Positions 48,932 to 62,256 of a stretch of DNA of 64,000 nucleotides are shown here, piece after piece (position 1 is the stretch's first letter; each line of letters opens with the position of its first letter). The DNA lies in assembly GCA_033439265.1 (NCBI GenBank), contig JAVTVX010000030.1:2172501-2236500 (forward strand), read 5' to 3'. The translations under genes and the position numbers were made by a program. The stretch is from Dillenia suffruticosa (lineage: Eukaryota > Streptophyta > Magnoliopsida > Dilleniales > Dilleniaceae). The notes under the pieces were generated by a model. It did not search any database, was not told the origin of the DNA, and was given only the letters and a program-made list of their open reading frames with translations.

Positions 48932-49600
48932 TTTTGCTGAACCTGAAATACTAAAATCCACACCAAGAAAATACAATTGAAACAACTAATACCAAAACAA
49001 GTGTAGAATCAAACACATCTCATTCATATAACCATAAAACTAACAAGATCCTTATAAAGCAGTTTTCATTGCATCCCTTCTCAACAAATTATGAGATACG
49101 TTGTTAGGATCATGTGTCAATGACCCAGTTGATAAATTTCAATGTTGCGTGGTTTAATTAGTCACTGAGAAATACACGATGGGATTTTCAACTTTACAGG
49201 ACTAATAAAATCACGCATATCAGATTGATCATTGACTCTTTTGGTCCGATAATTCCCTTGGAACAAACAAAATTCACAAAAAGGTGAAAAACCTGGGGCA
49301 AACAAGTTCAATAATAGAAATTATATCGTCAAAGTTGTTTTAAAAACCTTAAAAGAACAAAATTACAAATGGGAACCCATCAATCAAATTCATACAACAA
49401 AAAACGAGTTTATATAACCCTAACTTTAACGAAGCGAAGAAAAAGTTGAATTTTTTATCGCAAAATGAAAGAGAGACTGACCCTTTGAATCAAAATCAAG
49501 TAATCAAACACAAATATAGCACACGAAAGACGAAAAATCAAATAACTATACCTGCAAATGCTCATGCAACAGAGAGCAAATGTGCGCCCCAAAATACATA

Positions 49601-49640
<40 letters not shown>

Positions 49641-49745
49641 ATTGAAACAGTACCTTTCTCGCAAAATTCAGAACCCTAAAGAGAGCAAATACAGAGAGAG
49701 AGAGAGAATGTATATGGTATGACTTTTCCTTTTCTTTTAATCACT
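48932..49745 (-). promoter_or_regulatory. Leader exons and promoter side of the At4g00755-like gene
   Basis: On the minus strand a leader donor is visible at 49654/49653 (GAGAAAG, GTACTG) and an acceptor TATTTCAG just before the ATG. A second possible donor lies near 49552 (TTTGCAG, GTATAG). A (GA)n run at 49602-49636 (CT on the transcript strand) lies within the first leader intron. Transcription probably starts near 49700-49740. Confidence 0.45.
49602..49636. repeat. (GA)n microsatellite
   Basis: Uninterrupted AG dinucleotides near the 5' end of the At4g00755-like gene. Confidence 0.95.
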
Positions 49746-49749
49746 TGAA

Positions 49750-50934
49750 ATTCTGGTCTTTCGTTTTGGTTCAGTACCTGTTGTGCTAGCCGGCGACGGT
49801 GACAATAACTATATTCTAATGCGGACATCCACACCATCTTGTCATGAACTCTATGACTCTAGACCGTTACAACCCCCCCCCCCGGCGGCAAAAAAAAAAA
49901 CTAATCGAACGGACCCGTGAAACGTTCCGTTCGCGCAATAATTTGAGATAACTTCTTTTTTGTAATTGGCTAAGAAAAAAAAAACAAAACATATACGTTA
50001 CAATTTAAATAAATTTAAACTTGAACTGATCAGTCAAAGTTTAAACTTGTGCTTGTTTTGATTGGATTATTGCAAGTGTGGTTCATTCGTACATCATTTG
50101 TATCTTTCTTTTATATATATATATATATATATATAGAAAGATTTAAATTTAAAATTAAAAAGAAAATAATATCAGTTGAATTATAATATATTAGTATCGA
50201 TATATTAATACATCAACATCGAGTGTTCATTGCTGAACATCTACGTCGGATTGTTGTAGATGACCAATTCATGTAACCCTATATAATTAATAAGCTGAGA
50301 ATAATACGGAAACCATGATTCACTCCAAATGAGATTTTAAATTATATCACTTATTTCAATTTATTCGAAAGAGTTTTTTTTATTAGATAATTTTAAATAT
50401 ATATATCTTTTATGTATTTAACCGACTTATATTCTGAGTCTATCTAAATTTTAATGTATAAAAATAGTATGGAGAAAAAATAGAGGTCTAATTGAGTAGA
50501 CATTAAGCTTAGATAGGATTGAGTGCTTCCACCCAAATAATCTTTAGAGCCTCTTCTTGTTGCTTGGAAGAAAAATAATAATAATAAATGTGTTTAGTTT
50601 ATAAAAATGTACCATAAATTTTTATTTTGTTAAATGAGATAATTATATAAATCTTTTTACATCAATATACTTTATTTTATATATTCATATTCACTTTATT
50701 TTATACGTTCATGTTCATCGAAAAAATTATATATATTTTTCTCTTTTTTAGTAAAATCTCTCTCTTCTCTCTCTAGAAGAGGAGAAATATATAAAAATTA
50801 TTATAAAATAATTCCAAATCTAAATATTTTCATAGTTGAATGAAATAAGAAGAAACAAATTTTTTATGAAAATAAATTTTATTATCTGAATTGTTACTAT
50901 CTTACCACACAGGTTTATCTTTAAATGAATTTTC

Positions 50935-50981
<47 letters not shown>

Positions 50982-52130
50982 GTTGCCCAACCTCTCTCCT
51001 GTCCTTAGTCTTCATCTAAATCTGTTTCAAACAATTGAAGATTGTCACAAAAACAAGAAGACATTGTCTGCGTTTATATATAGGTTTTTTGTATGATCAA
51101 GACTTCATGAATACAGAAAAGAAAAAAAGAAAGAAAGAAATCATTCTCTTGGAAAATATGTTGACAAACCTAATCTTTATCATCCTCATTCGAATTATGA
51201 AAAAACGCGTTTTCTTTCAATAATGTTGGTAGAGGAGGAAATGTGAACTTGGAATACAAAGCTAAATGATGTGAACTTAGCATTGAGCTCTTTTCAAAAC
51301 ATCACACTATTACACCTTCTCTTGTTCTTCTTCTTCTCTGCTTCTACTTCATCTTTTCGAGGTCGTTCTTTTCTCCTTAAAAGGAGAACGAGAAAAACTT
51401 ATGACAGCAATGAAAAATGAAAAGTAATATCAGACAGATTAAATGAGTTAAAACCAGGCTAAATTAAATTTTCGCTCTACTTGTATTTTTAATTTAAAAA
51501 GTAATTTGACCCATTTAAAGTGATTCAAATTTAAAATGTGACGATTTTTCGTTAATATGAAATACTTTATAAGATTTGATCTATTTGATTCTTAACTTAT
51601 TTTATTCATATGGTTTTACTCACAAATAAACAGGGATAGTATGTGAAGGATTGCAATTCTAAGGATTTATTGCTAGCTAGTAGTAAGATGTTTCTTGTTA
51701 TAACATTCTTCTAACCAAAGCAAAAGGTTTTTGCTAATAATAAGAATTTTTATGAAAATTTCGTAAGTTGTCATTAATGTCATTTTTTCTTCCCATTGAA
51801 AGTGCGCCCGAGAAACCAGTTTATGTTTGTAATGTTCTTGTCATATTTCCAAGTATAAGAAAGTTGTTGATCACCTTGCCAGATCAGCGACGTTGCTGGG
51901 GGAAAAAGGGATTTGGATAGAAGTTTTCAAATTGTATGAGGCAGTGAACTGCAGAAGATTTTCTTTGAATTTGACATTAAAGAAGAGTGTGATTTTGTTA
52001 TTGTGTGTGTTAAAACAAGGCACATTAAAACAACTCCCTGGATTTCTCCAAAAAAAAGAAAAGGGAAAGATGAGAAAATTTAGCAAGAGCCACCCTCTAA
52101 GTGGCATCTATTTGCAATGATGCACCATAG
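49750..52130. other. Intergenic, no gene seen
   Basis: AT-rich, with a poly-C run near 49867, an (AT)n run near 50115-50135 and a (GA)n run at 50939-50977. The frame 51893-52120 resembles nothing known. About 52130-52401 is probably 3' untranslated sequence of the next gene (minus). Confidence 0.4.
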
Positions 52131-52401
52131 ATGCTCAAATTTTTGTACAGGAACCCCAGTTATCATTATAACTTCCAACTCCAAAAGAATACAAAACTGA
52201 GACATAAAGCCAAGACAGCATAAAAAACATCTATTCATTGCTTTGGAAGACTGTAGAACTTGAAAATGATGCCCTAAAAGATGATAGCTTCATCCTACAT
52301 GGGCTGTCACGCATGCATGTGCTGGCGCACTACAGAATTAACATTCAACTTAGCACCTTTGAGTGACTAGTTTTGATTCTACTGAACCGACCTCAGCATA
52401 G

Positions 52402-53955
52402 TTATTTCACCAAGGATTGAACTTTGTCTCTGCAATGAAATGGGCAGATGAACATGGAGTCCACACAGACACCGCCTTTTGTGTGAGTGCAATCAGTTTG
52501 GGTGACTGAAAAATTGATCTTCGTCAATGAATTGGGATTCTCTACAACAAAATCTCCCACAAGGTACTTGACCCAGTTTCCAGGATTGCCCATATAACAC
52601 CGGTGAACGGCATGTTGACCATCTGATGTTGTTAGTTGAAACAATACAGGTTTTATGTCCCAACCATGGATATGCTCAGTGTTACAAACTCGGCGTCCAC
52701 GCCTCTTCGAAGGCTTTCCAAGGTGGAGTCTAAAGAATAGGCTATATGTCCCAGCTGGTAATTGGAACTCAAATTCTCCCCCCACTTCAAACCACCAGGT
52801 TTGTTGGAGATATGCCACCGTCTGGAATCTAAAAGTAAAGAAAATAGAGTTCATTAATTTGCCATGCTTTCTCAATAGTCAATAGCCAAGGCAAAACAGC
52901 GCACTCACACACAAATAAGAACATATTACAGAGGAAAGAAAGAAACATGGGCTCCCAACTACAGGTGTCGAATGATTGGAGTCTTGACTTTTTGTATATT
53001 TTAACCATGCTGTGATAGTTCATACAACTTGTGTAATACCAAGGATCCCATCTTAATATTTGTGTAACAACCATCCACTCCAAAAGTGCAACCATTGTAA
53101 CTCTCCCCTTACATGTTGGGTAATACTTTCAATCGCATTAAGTTCTTTTTTTTTTGTGGGGGTGAAAAGGAGACCAACATAATCTCAATTCACAATCTTC
53201 CACTGTGATACTAATTTAAATTTTGTGAAACGACCGTCTACTATAAATTCAAACTTTATGGAGGGGGTGTTATCAATCATTTTATACTTCTTAACGCTCC
53301 AGTTCTCATGGAATAAGAGCCACCTCATTCAAAATCTCAAACCCAACTTTCATTGCAAAATCATTTTATCACAAAAGATCAAAGGAGAAGATCCCGTTTA
53401 GCAAAACAAGTTTCAACCTAAACATTCTTTCACTCACCACCTCCACAAGGAACGAATTCACTGGATACCCTCAAATAAATACCCCTGATTATAGAAATTT
53501 ATTTCAAGAGGAATTCTTCCATAAATTCTGAAGCAAAGAGTTCAAGTTGTGTGTCATCTGATTCACCTACATTTGGCCATCATTAACTATTAACATTTTT
53601 GACTTTAACCTAAGATAATCCTAATAACAGGTAGGAAATTGAGAAAAACTCAATATCAAAACCAATCTAACCTTGATTCATCAGAAGGAATATGATTCCA
53701 GTATCTCCGATCATCAATTCCAGTAATAGCCAAGGCCTTCGATGACAATGAAACACAAACCCCTCCCGTACTCTTATCCAGCCACAACGCCTACACAATC
53801 GCATAAAAGAAATATTATTTCTCATATTGAATTTATCTTCTGACATTAAACCATGACATAAGCCCATAAAAAAGCATTTTTTTCCATCCCAAAATTGTTT
53901 TTGGCCAAATCGTTGAATACTGATGCAAACCCCAGAAATGGAACGATTTCCATGA

Positions 53956-53994
<39 letters not shown>

Positions 53995-54324
53995 TTGTAC
54001 CTTAGTGCCACCATCAAACGGAACCGGTCGACAAAGCCTGCCATAAACATCTTTCTTAGACATTTTACTCAAACAACCTTCATCGAACAACTTGTGAACC
54101 AAAAACTTATAATTGGAAGGAAGCTTTAAATCCCAGATAAAATCAGCGGAAGACGCATCCCGGAAAGCTCGATTCAATCTGGCGAGATCACAAATCTCCG
54201 GAGGATCCAAATGCATTAGAACCAAAGCTATACAACTCTCCGGTATGTCGGAGAGTTTCGGCTTTATCGACGATGAGACTCCGTCGTCGGATTCTGTTGC
54301 AAAACCAGAGGCTCCTGCGCCCAT
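52402..54324 (-). CDS. PP2-A13: F-box protein PP2-A13-like (F-box plus Nictaba-type lectin domain)
   Basis: Three exons: 54001-54324, 53672-53790 and 52402-52828. Phases are consistent and together give 870 nt or 289 residues (Arabidopsis PP2-A13 is about 290). The N terminus MGAGASG has a glycine-2 myristoylation-like context. The F-box is at about residues 24-70 ([31 protein letters not shown]). Exon 2 gives [19 protein letters not shown] and [14 protein letters not shown]. The PP2 domain follows with [47 protein letters not shown] and [19 protein letters not shown]. It should form an SCF ligase whose lectin domain recognises glycans or glycoproteins. A GA run (53962-53989) lies in intron 1. 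The gene is intact. Confidence 0.95.
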
Positions 54325-56109
54325 TTAAGAGAGAGAGAGAGAGACAGACAGACAGAGGGAGAGAGAGGAAGTGGATGGTTTTCTTTTTTCCGCTGGTGCC
54401 TTTTAAAAATAAAAAATAAAAAATAAAAAATAAAGGAAAAAATGACAAGGTTTGTTGCAAGTGGAACCATGTAGGATCTTATCCGTGTCGCGGATTTTTA
54501 TAACAAATATCATCCTAATCCTTACTTGGGCGCTTTTACATTGGCGCGTGCATGCAACGCTCTCCGGCCTATTTCCTGTCTGTTCCCACCTAAGAATGAA
54601 TTGGGCTAAATGGACCAACTAGTCTGGGCAAAACCCAAGTCTGGATGGGGGTCGGATGCCCCCATTCAGACCCAAAGGCCTTCCTTAAAAGTGGAGGGGT
54701 GGGTCCTTCAAATTATTTATTTATTTATATTAATTCAATTCAAATAATTATCGACTACTTTATATAGAAGATATATCTTAATATAATTTTTTTTATTTTT
54801 AATATTCAAACTCGAATCTTGATTAAGAAATTTAGTATCTTTTTCATTAAACCAACTGTCTCGGAGTTTTTTTTTTTTTTCCAATTATTAAGCAAGGGCC
54901 TAAAAGTCATAAAATTTTAAAAATCAAATCGTTTTTTACTAGGACAAAAATTGATTCAAGATTCCAAGTACAGTACTAAAAAATTAATACATTTTTTAAA
55001 AATCTTACACAAGATTACTTAGTATCATTGTTGTGAAATGCTAAAAGATTCAAAAACAGCTGACACATCATCCCACATATCATTTGACTCGAACTTTATC
55101 CAAATCAAACGTTAGCAACCATTCTAATGTGATAAGAATGATGTAGCCCAACAATTTGCCTTGCAAGTTATGCTTTTATATGAACATTGCTAAAACCCAT
55201 ATATGATCGATCGAAATGATTGTCTTCTTAATCCACCCCCGCGCTGATCAATCAACTTTTGCGTCCCATTTCTTTTTTATTTTATTACATAAAAATTTAA
55301 ATATGAAATTTTCATATTGAAAAAGAGAATTATGATCGCCGGGCGAGACACGACAAAGTAACTAAAATTTACCCCGCAAAATCTATTTATAAAAATATAC
55401 TCTAAATCTTTGAATTATGAAGAATTTCACAATTATTTGGTATTTTTGTCAAACTTATCACTTTATAAAAATCAAGATAAAGTTTTGGATATATATATTT
55501 AAAGTAAATACTTACCACCAATCAATATTTAGATTTAACCTAATTAATTCGGCTAAATACTATAAAATTATTAAAAGATTAATTTTTTTAATATCTATCA
55601 TCTCATTTTAAAATCAAAATTTTAGTTAAAATAATTTAATATCTCACGACTACTATAATCACAAATCATGACACGTTTCGTAATAAGAGCAATCCAAATC
55701 CCCGATCTGGATTCGAGTCAACAAAAACCTTCTAACAAAACACAGGTAGCAGTCAACAACACATCCCTGGCAATAATCTATCATGTCTATGAGAAGAGCT
55801 ACCTTTATGTCTGACTTTATGATATGTTTTGGTGTCTAATCAAAAAATTAGATGGGATACAAAAGCATTACTTCTAAAAGTTCTGGTTGTAGTTGTTGAA
55901 GAGCAAACCAAATTATATAAAATTGAAGTCACCAATTTGAGCCCTTCTTGATGTTGACACACACCAACAGCCGATTTATTTTATTTTACTGTCTTGGTGT
56001 GTGTCAAACCAAATTATACGGGTGCATGTAGTACCCATTCCGCCCCCATGCTTAAAATACAAACAAGGAACAAACATCCCATGTGGAAAAAAGCAACACC
56101 AACATCTAC

Positions 56110-56450
56110 CGGTAATTCGATTATCGGATAAAAATATTAAATCTTTTAATTAAATGTTAAATTTAAAATTTGGAATGAAGAAGATTATATTAAAAAATTT
56201 TCTTTTTAAATGGGATATGATAATATTCAAAGTTAATTAGTCAGAATATAACGATCGGTTATACAAAAAAAATATGAAAAACTTATATTAATGAACAGTT
56301 AGTTTAATAGACAAAAATATTAAATCTTTTAATTAGATTTTGAATTTAAAATTTAAAATAAAAAAGATTATATCGAAAGAGTTCTCTCTTAAAAGAGATT
56401 TAACGATTCTCAAATTTGATTAATCAGAATATGATTCTGAATATTAAACA
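56110..56450 (-). repeat. Two diverged copies of the dispersed repeat family
   Basis: In the reverse orientation, 56110-56260 and 56265-56450 show the block order also seen at 8665-9018 and 58985-59165, with 'attaaatcttttaatta' and 'taatcagaatat' as landmarks shared by both. Confidence 0.5.
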
Positions 56451-56846
56451 ATTATATTTAAAAAAAAATTATGAAAAATCCTAGCATGCGGTAGGCAAGA
56501 GCTAATCAGGCAAAAATGAGATTGAATAACTCAAGCAAGTCTTCTATAATGGCACATGCCAGTTGCCCAATCTGCCCTTTTAGATTATGCAATAGGTCCA
56601 GCTGGATGCTGTTGTTTTCGAGGCAACAAAGAGAGAGAAATCAGACTTTCGGTACCTTGAAACTGAATACCAACACGTAAAATGAATGATTGAATTTTGA
56701 CCTTTCATGACAAGGATTGAGATTCCCATAATTTGGCTTGTAGTTTAAGATGTGTTAATCACACTTGGATATTTTTTACTTCAATTCCAATGAAACAGCG
56801 TCCCCAAACCCTACACAAGCATCCGGTTCTGAATTTTAAGATAGAT

Positions 56847-56887
<41 letters not shown>

Positions 56888-56889
56888 GT
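56847..56889. repeat. (AT)n(GT)n compound microsatellite
   Basis: AT dinucleotides pass into TGTATG and then GT dinucleotides. Confidence 0.9.
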
Positions 56890-57950
56890 ACGTTATTTTA
56901 AAAATTATTATTTTAAATATTGTTTATATAAAATTAAATTTTAAATATATATTATATTCTACGTTTCAAAAAAATTTATGACTCTATTTTATATGTCTTG
57001 AATATTAATGAAAGTCGAATGGTTAAATATCTCCGTACAATTTATTTATAACGAAACTTTATTTTTAAAAATATCATATTCAAAATTTAAAAATAAAAAA
57101 TATGTTACGAGAGATCTTCCCTAAATTGAACTCGATAATTTTGAAATCGGATTAATTAAATTATAACTCGGTTACATAAAAAATAATGAGGCTCTATCTT
57201 TGGAGTTGGCTTTTGATTCTTTGCTTGCTTCATGAATGAGATAGATGGGTCTTGCTTTATTTTTCTAAAAATATAAAATAATCAATTTATATTTTTAATC
57301 TAAAATTATAAATAATTAGTTTATTTTACATGATATTAGAAGATGGAGATTTTCTTCCTTTACAACTCATCCAATGGCTTTGAATCTCACTAGAGAATCA
57401 ATTAAGGTCCAATGCCCCAAGAAAACTTTCTTCCAAGGATTGAAAGTAGTTCCATTATATTATTTTTTCTTTTCAGGTTTTGAGATTCGGAGCTTGAATT
57501 TATCTTATATACAAAAAATTTCTCAATATTAATATTTCTTATTTTTAAAATATTTTTGTAATTTTTTATTTTAAAAACTTTTCAATATATTAAAATAATT
57601 AATATTTATACAAAAATTTTTTATATTTTTTAGAGATATATATATATTTTATTTAATGAATTATTTATTTATTTATTTTATAATTAATAATTATATATTT
57701 GATTATTTTAAATTTTTATTATAATTTATGATTGTTATATTATTTCTATTAAATAATTAATATTTATATAAAAATTATTATGTTATACATTTATTCACTT
57801 TTTATATTTTTATAAAATATTTTTTTCGTGTCGTCGCATGCGCTCTTAACGAACTCCTTTGCAAATAATTGTACGTCAGAGGCTGACACCCGGCCGGGAT
57901 AATAAAAGTCAAAAGGAGCCAAATAAGTAAGATCAAAGCTATTTACTCCA

Positions 57951-57998
57951 ATGGCGGATTCTGACATCGGGGTCCCACTCATCACCAACCTTATAATT
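57951..57998 (+). other. Exon-like island of unknown identity
   Basis: In a less AT-rich island (57830-58050) inside AT-rich DNA, an ATG in good context (caATGGCGG) opens MADSDIGVPLITNLII. It meets a perfect plant donor GTAAGT at 57999. The same island has a 72-residue frame on the minus strand (57791-58009). Neither matches a family I know, and no following exons are convincing. It could be the first exon of a captured or broken gene. Confidence 0.2.
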
Positions 57999-58009
57999 GT
58001 AAGTCCCAT

Positions 58010-59271
58010 CTCCCACGCTCAGCTGCATCGTTAATCAAAGGCAAAAGGGGCAGTGAATCAAGTAAATCCTTTTAACCTTTTTTCCTTTTAAATATTTAGA
58101 CGAACGTTACCGAAATTATATTTTAATTAATTCAATCTAAATTATTATCAAATTATATTTATTAATAATAAAAATAAAAATAAAAATATAATAATAAATT
58201 AAATATTAATATCAAAATTTCGACTTATCTTTTTGAAAAATCAATATATGAGTTATATTAATTTTTTTATTTTATTAATAAAAATTTTATACTGATCGTC
58301 AACTTATCACAATTTTCCATTTTCACCTAAATTTAAAACCAATGATAGGGAATTATAATTATCTTTATTAATTAGAAAAATCTTATTATCATTCTATATG
58401 ATTTTATACTATATAATTTTTTTTTTCTTATGATAAAATGTATTTGCTGGAATAAATAATAAATAATTTATTATTTAATAAAAAAAAGTAAGTGTAAAAC
58501 TAACAGGACATCGCTTCCATACGGTAAGTTAAAAGTAAATTTCTCAAACCAGGTCGAGAGAAGCTTGCCTATATATATATATATATATATATGGATTTAA
58601 TAAATTTCTTTATTATATAATAAATTTATTTCTATTTTTTTTTAAAAAAAGAACAATAACTCATTTTATATCGATGAAAAAGAATTATAATAAAATTGAT
58701 GTAACCAAATAGGAATGCTCAAGTAATAAAAATTTTTTTTCAAATATTATTTTAAGATTTCATATTTAAAATTTCATTGATAGTTCTGTTTTTTTTTTTA
58801 TTTTTATAATTTTTATATAAAATAAAAATGATATAAGCAAGCTGGAGGATAGATATGCGTTCTGCACCTTTTGCCTCGGAAAAGTAGTCCCGTAAAGATT
58901 CAGGCAAGCTCCTTCGTATCGAAGTTAAGTTGACACTCCCCCAAGTAAGGGATTTTCTTTTAACCCAATTTATTTATTTTTTATATTATACCAATCGATA
59001 TTCAAAATTTTACTCTGATTAATCTGATTTAAAATTTATAATAATCTCATTAGAGGGTTACCCTCCTAATATAATTTACTTCATACTCAAATTATAAGTT
59101 GAATTCGAGATCTTAATTAAAAAATTTAATATCACATCCCTTTAAATCAACTAATCGTTATTCTTTTAACTCTATTTCACGTGCAGGTAGAACCCACTTC
59201 CCATTTTACTACCTCCCTTTGCATCAAACATCCCATGTTTTGTTTAGATTGGGACTTATGTTGCACGAAAA

Positions 59272-59302
<31 letters not shown>

Positions 59303-60930
59303 TATAATGACATTTTGTGAGAATATGGAAAATAAAAATATAGATAAATATGTAAATATTAAAAACATAAAGATTTATATATCAATATTAATTATGTAAT
59401 GAAAATAATAAAATAATTATCTTTTATAATAAAAATTTAAAATAATTAAATATAAAATTATTAATCACAAAAAAATAATATAAAAAATAAAAATATAATT
59501 AAATAAGTAAATAATTCATTAAATATGAAAAATTTATAAATTTATAAAAAATAAAAATTTTTTATATAAATATTAATTAATTTAACGTGTTGGAATTTTG
59601 CCTCGGTTTTTTTCTTTTTAATCTTATTTCTATTTTATTTATAATATTTTTTAATTAAAATAAAATTTTCTTTTATAAAAAAAAAATATGATTTGACAAG
59701 TAGAAGACAAATTTTTATATTAACAAAAATAAAATTATTATTGTAATAATTTTATTTTCATTAGAAAATTATCTAAATTAAATATAATTTAATCTCAACT
59801 TCGTTTAAGTACAAAAGCATGATTTAGAAAAGATTTCAAGAATATAAGGCTTTGTGACTAATGGATAGGCTTATCTCCGATCTGAATATGTAAAAGGAGA
59901 CAACGTAAGAGTTCTAATGCCCAACAATAGATAGATTGACAATTCTATTATGATTCTTTTTAATATAAATTTTTTTTTTAATTTTGAATTCAAGATTTGA
60001 TTAAAAATTCTAATATTTTTATTTATTAAATCGAATGTCCGTTTACTCGTGGTGACTCCCTCACCCCACCAAAATCTAAAGTTTTCATTTTAATATTTTT
60101 ATCGGTGTAGGTTGCAAATGATAATTTTTTCAAGTAATTGTCCAATGTGACCTCATTAAGATTGGTGTATTTTCGAAGTACAACAATCGGTTCAAGTATA
60201 ATGTTGTATGTAAGATGGAAATTCACAAATATTCCACAAATTAAAAATAAAGAAAAAATGAATTTCCCTTATTCTCTCGTGTCTAAATTATTTGTGATAT
60301 TGTCTTTTTCTCGAACCGGAAATCGCAATTTAAAAATATAAAATAAAATTAATATATATTCACCAAAAAAGGAAATTTTAGAATTGATATTTCTAAATCC
60401 TTTATTAATTTAAATTCCAAAAACACAACTTTGCAAGTATAAGCGCACGGGTTGTTGGAAGAATAGTGTGAAACAAATATTCAATTGAGATCTAACGCGA
60501 CTATCGGATACAGATAATTTATCCCAAAAATAGTTTTATTTTGTTTGAAAAGAAATTAAAAATTAAAAATTAAAAATTAATTTCAAATTAGAGTGGATAT
60601 AGTAATTTAATTTGGTTAGTTGATCGTAAAGTATTTAATATTTTGTTTAGTTTATTTCCTTATAGTGAGATCCATTTAATTAATATGGTCTTGTGAATGG
60701 GTAGGTAGTTTTATTAGTCATAATTTTAATTTAGGAAATTTAAATAAGGTAATTATGATATATGTTACTAAAATTATAATTTTTAACATATATTATATTT
60801 TGCCCGTATATAAAAATCTGTGGTTTCGGATTGCAAGTTTTATAAAGAAAAATAATATTTTATCAAAATGGGTGTGTGGTATTTTTGGATATTGAGATGG
60901 AAACTTCAATGTTTATGCTAATTTGGGAAA
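58010..60930. other. AT-rich intergenic region upstream of the PMT gene
   Basis: No gene seen. It contains (AT)n runs at 58570-58592 and 59281-59307, a mixed-composition island at 58845-58960, and a dispersed repeat copy at 58985-59165. Confidence 0.45.
58985..59165 (+). repeat. Copy of the dispersed ~170-bp repeat family
   Basis: It shares with 8868-9018 the series 'taccctcc.aatata', 'catactcaaattat', 'gaattcg.gatctta' and 'tttaatatcacatc'. Confidence 0.65.
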
Positions 60931-60935
60931 AAAAA

Positions 60936-60937
<2 letters not shown>

Positions 60938-61011
<74 letters not shown>
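60938..61011. repeat. (GA)n microsatellite
   Basis: 37 uninterrupted GA units followed by GGAGG repeats, about 540 bp upstream of the PMT start codon, in the promoter or leader region. Confidence 0.95.
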
Positions 61012-61014
<3 letters not shown>

Positions 61015-61548
61015 GGAGGGAGGGAGATTACAATAAAAAGGCTTACATCAGAAACGCATGTTCTTACACAGAAAATTAGGGACGATGAGGTGAGAACGTA
61101 GACCAACTTCCTATCAGACAAACCTAAACACGAACGTGAAGACATTCATTCGTGGGAGCGTACTAAGCGCGTGATTTTGTGAGAGTGATCTAATTTCTTG
61201 TCCTTCGCCTTTTCTCTTCTCATAATAACAAAACCCTCTGTATTCCGGGAAATTGTTCAATCGTCGCTCTAAGTTTCAATGCCCCTCTGTCTGTCTCTCA
61301 AGCAGGCTAAGAAAACCAGAGACAGAGAGAGAAAACAGTCCTCTGCTTCAAAGTGCAAAACCCACTTCCATCTCTCTCTCTCTCTCTCTCTCTCAAGCAG
61401 AGCAAAATAGAGGGATACAGAAAACAGAGACCTTTGTTTCAACAATGGCCCAAAACTCACGCTCTCTCTCTCTCCGCATTAAAAACCAAAACAGAGCAAA
61501 TTCCCATTTCAAATAAAACCCAACTCTCTCTCTTTCTCTCTCACATCA

Positions 61549-62256
61549 ATGGCGTGGAACAGCAAACCTCCAAATTCCCTTCGCTTCAAAATCAAATCAC
61601 TCATTTCCCAATTGAAGAAATTCAACGTCTACTACATAACAGCAGTCGTCATCCTCTGTTCTCTCTCCTATCTCTTCGGAATTTGGCAACCCCACACCAA
61701 ACCCTTCACTGCATCTAACATAACGACAGCCCCCTGCACAATCCAATCTGTCAACTCTACGTCGTCATCAATCATTACCCTTGATTTCACATCCCACCAC
61801 TCAGCTGCAACAGAGATCCCCGCGTCAGCCCAATCAAAATTCACCAAAAAAAGCCAATACCCAGTTTGTGATTTCAAGTATAGTGAATTCACACCGTGCG
61901 AAGACTCCGAAAGATCACTGAAATTCCCGAGAGAAAGACTGATTTACAGAGAGAGACACTGTCCCGACGACACTGAGGGTAGACTGAAATGCCGTGTGCC
62001 CGCTCCGCACGGTTACAAAACGCCCTTCCCTTGGCCGGTCAGCAGAGACTATGCTTGGTATGCTAACGTCCCGCACAAATGGTTAACTGTGGAAAAAGGG
62101 GGTCAGAATTGGGTCCGGTTTAAGGGAGACCGGTTCATATTTCCGGGTGGTGGGACTATGTTTCCTCGGGGCGCAAATGCTTACATCGATGAGATAGGGA
62201 AGCTGATTAATCTCAAAGATGGGTCGGTTCGGACCGCCATTGATACCGGTTGTGGG
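61549..62256 (+). CDS. Probable methyltransferase of the PMT (DUF248) family, first exon
   Basis: First coding exon for 236 residues, ending TGTGGG with donor GTAAGT at 62257. The rest lies beyond the right edge. It is a type II membrane protein: a short basic cytosolic tail (MAWNSKPPNSLRFKIKSL), one membrane anchor at about residues 28-46 (YYITAVVILCSLSYLFGIW), a Ser/Thr-rich stem, then the lumenal domain. That domain has YPVCDFKYSEFTPCED, FPRERLIYRERHCP, CRVPAPHGYKTPFPWP, DYAWYANVPHKWLTVEK, DRFIFPGGGTMFPRGANAYID and SAM-binding motif I AIDTGCG at the exon end. Members are Golgi proteins thought to methylate pectic polysaccharides. The form is closest to PMT15/16-type proteins. The leader is CT-rich (61371-61394, 61525-61542). 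Confidence 0.94.

Larger units (their letters stand above)
54330..57950. other. Long AT-rich intergenic region with old repeats
   Basis: The first ~150 bp upstream of 54324 contain a CT/GA-rich leader. From 54660 on the DNA is very AT-rich and has no supported frame. Repeat copies at 56110-56450 are listed separately. Confidence 0.45.
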
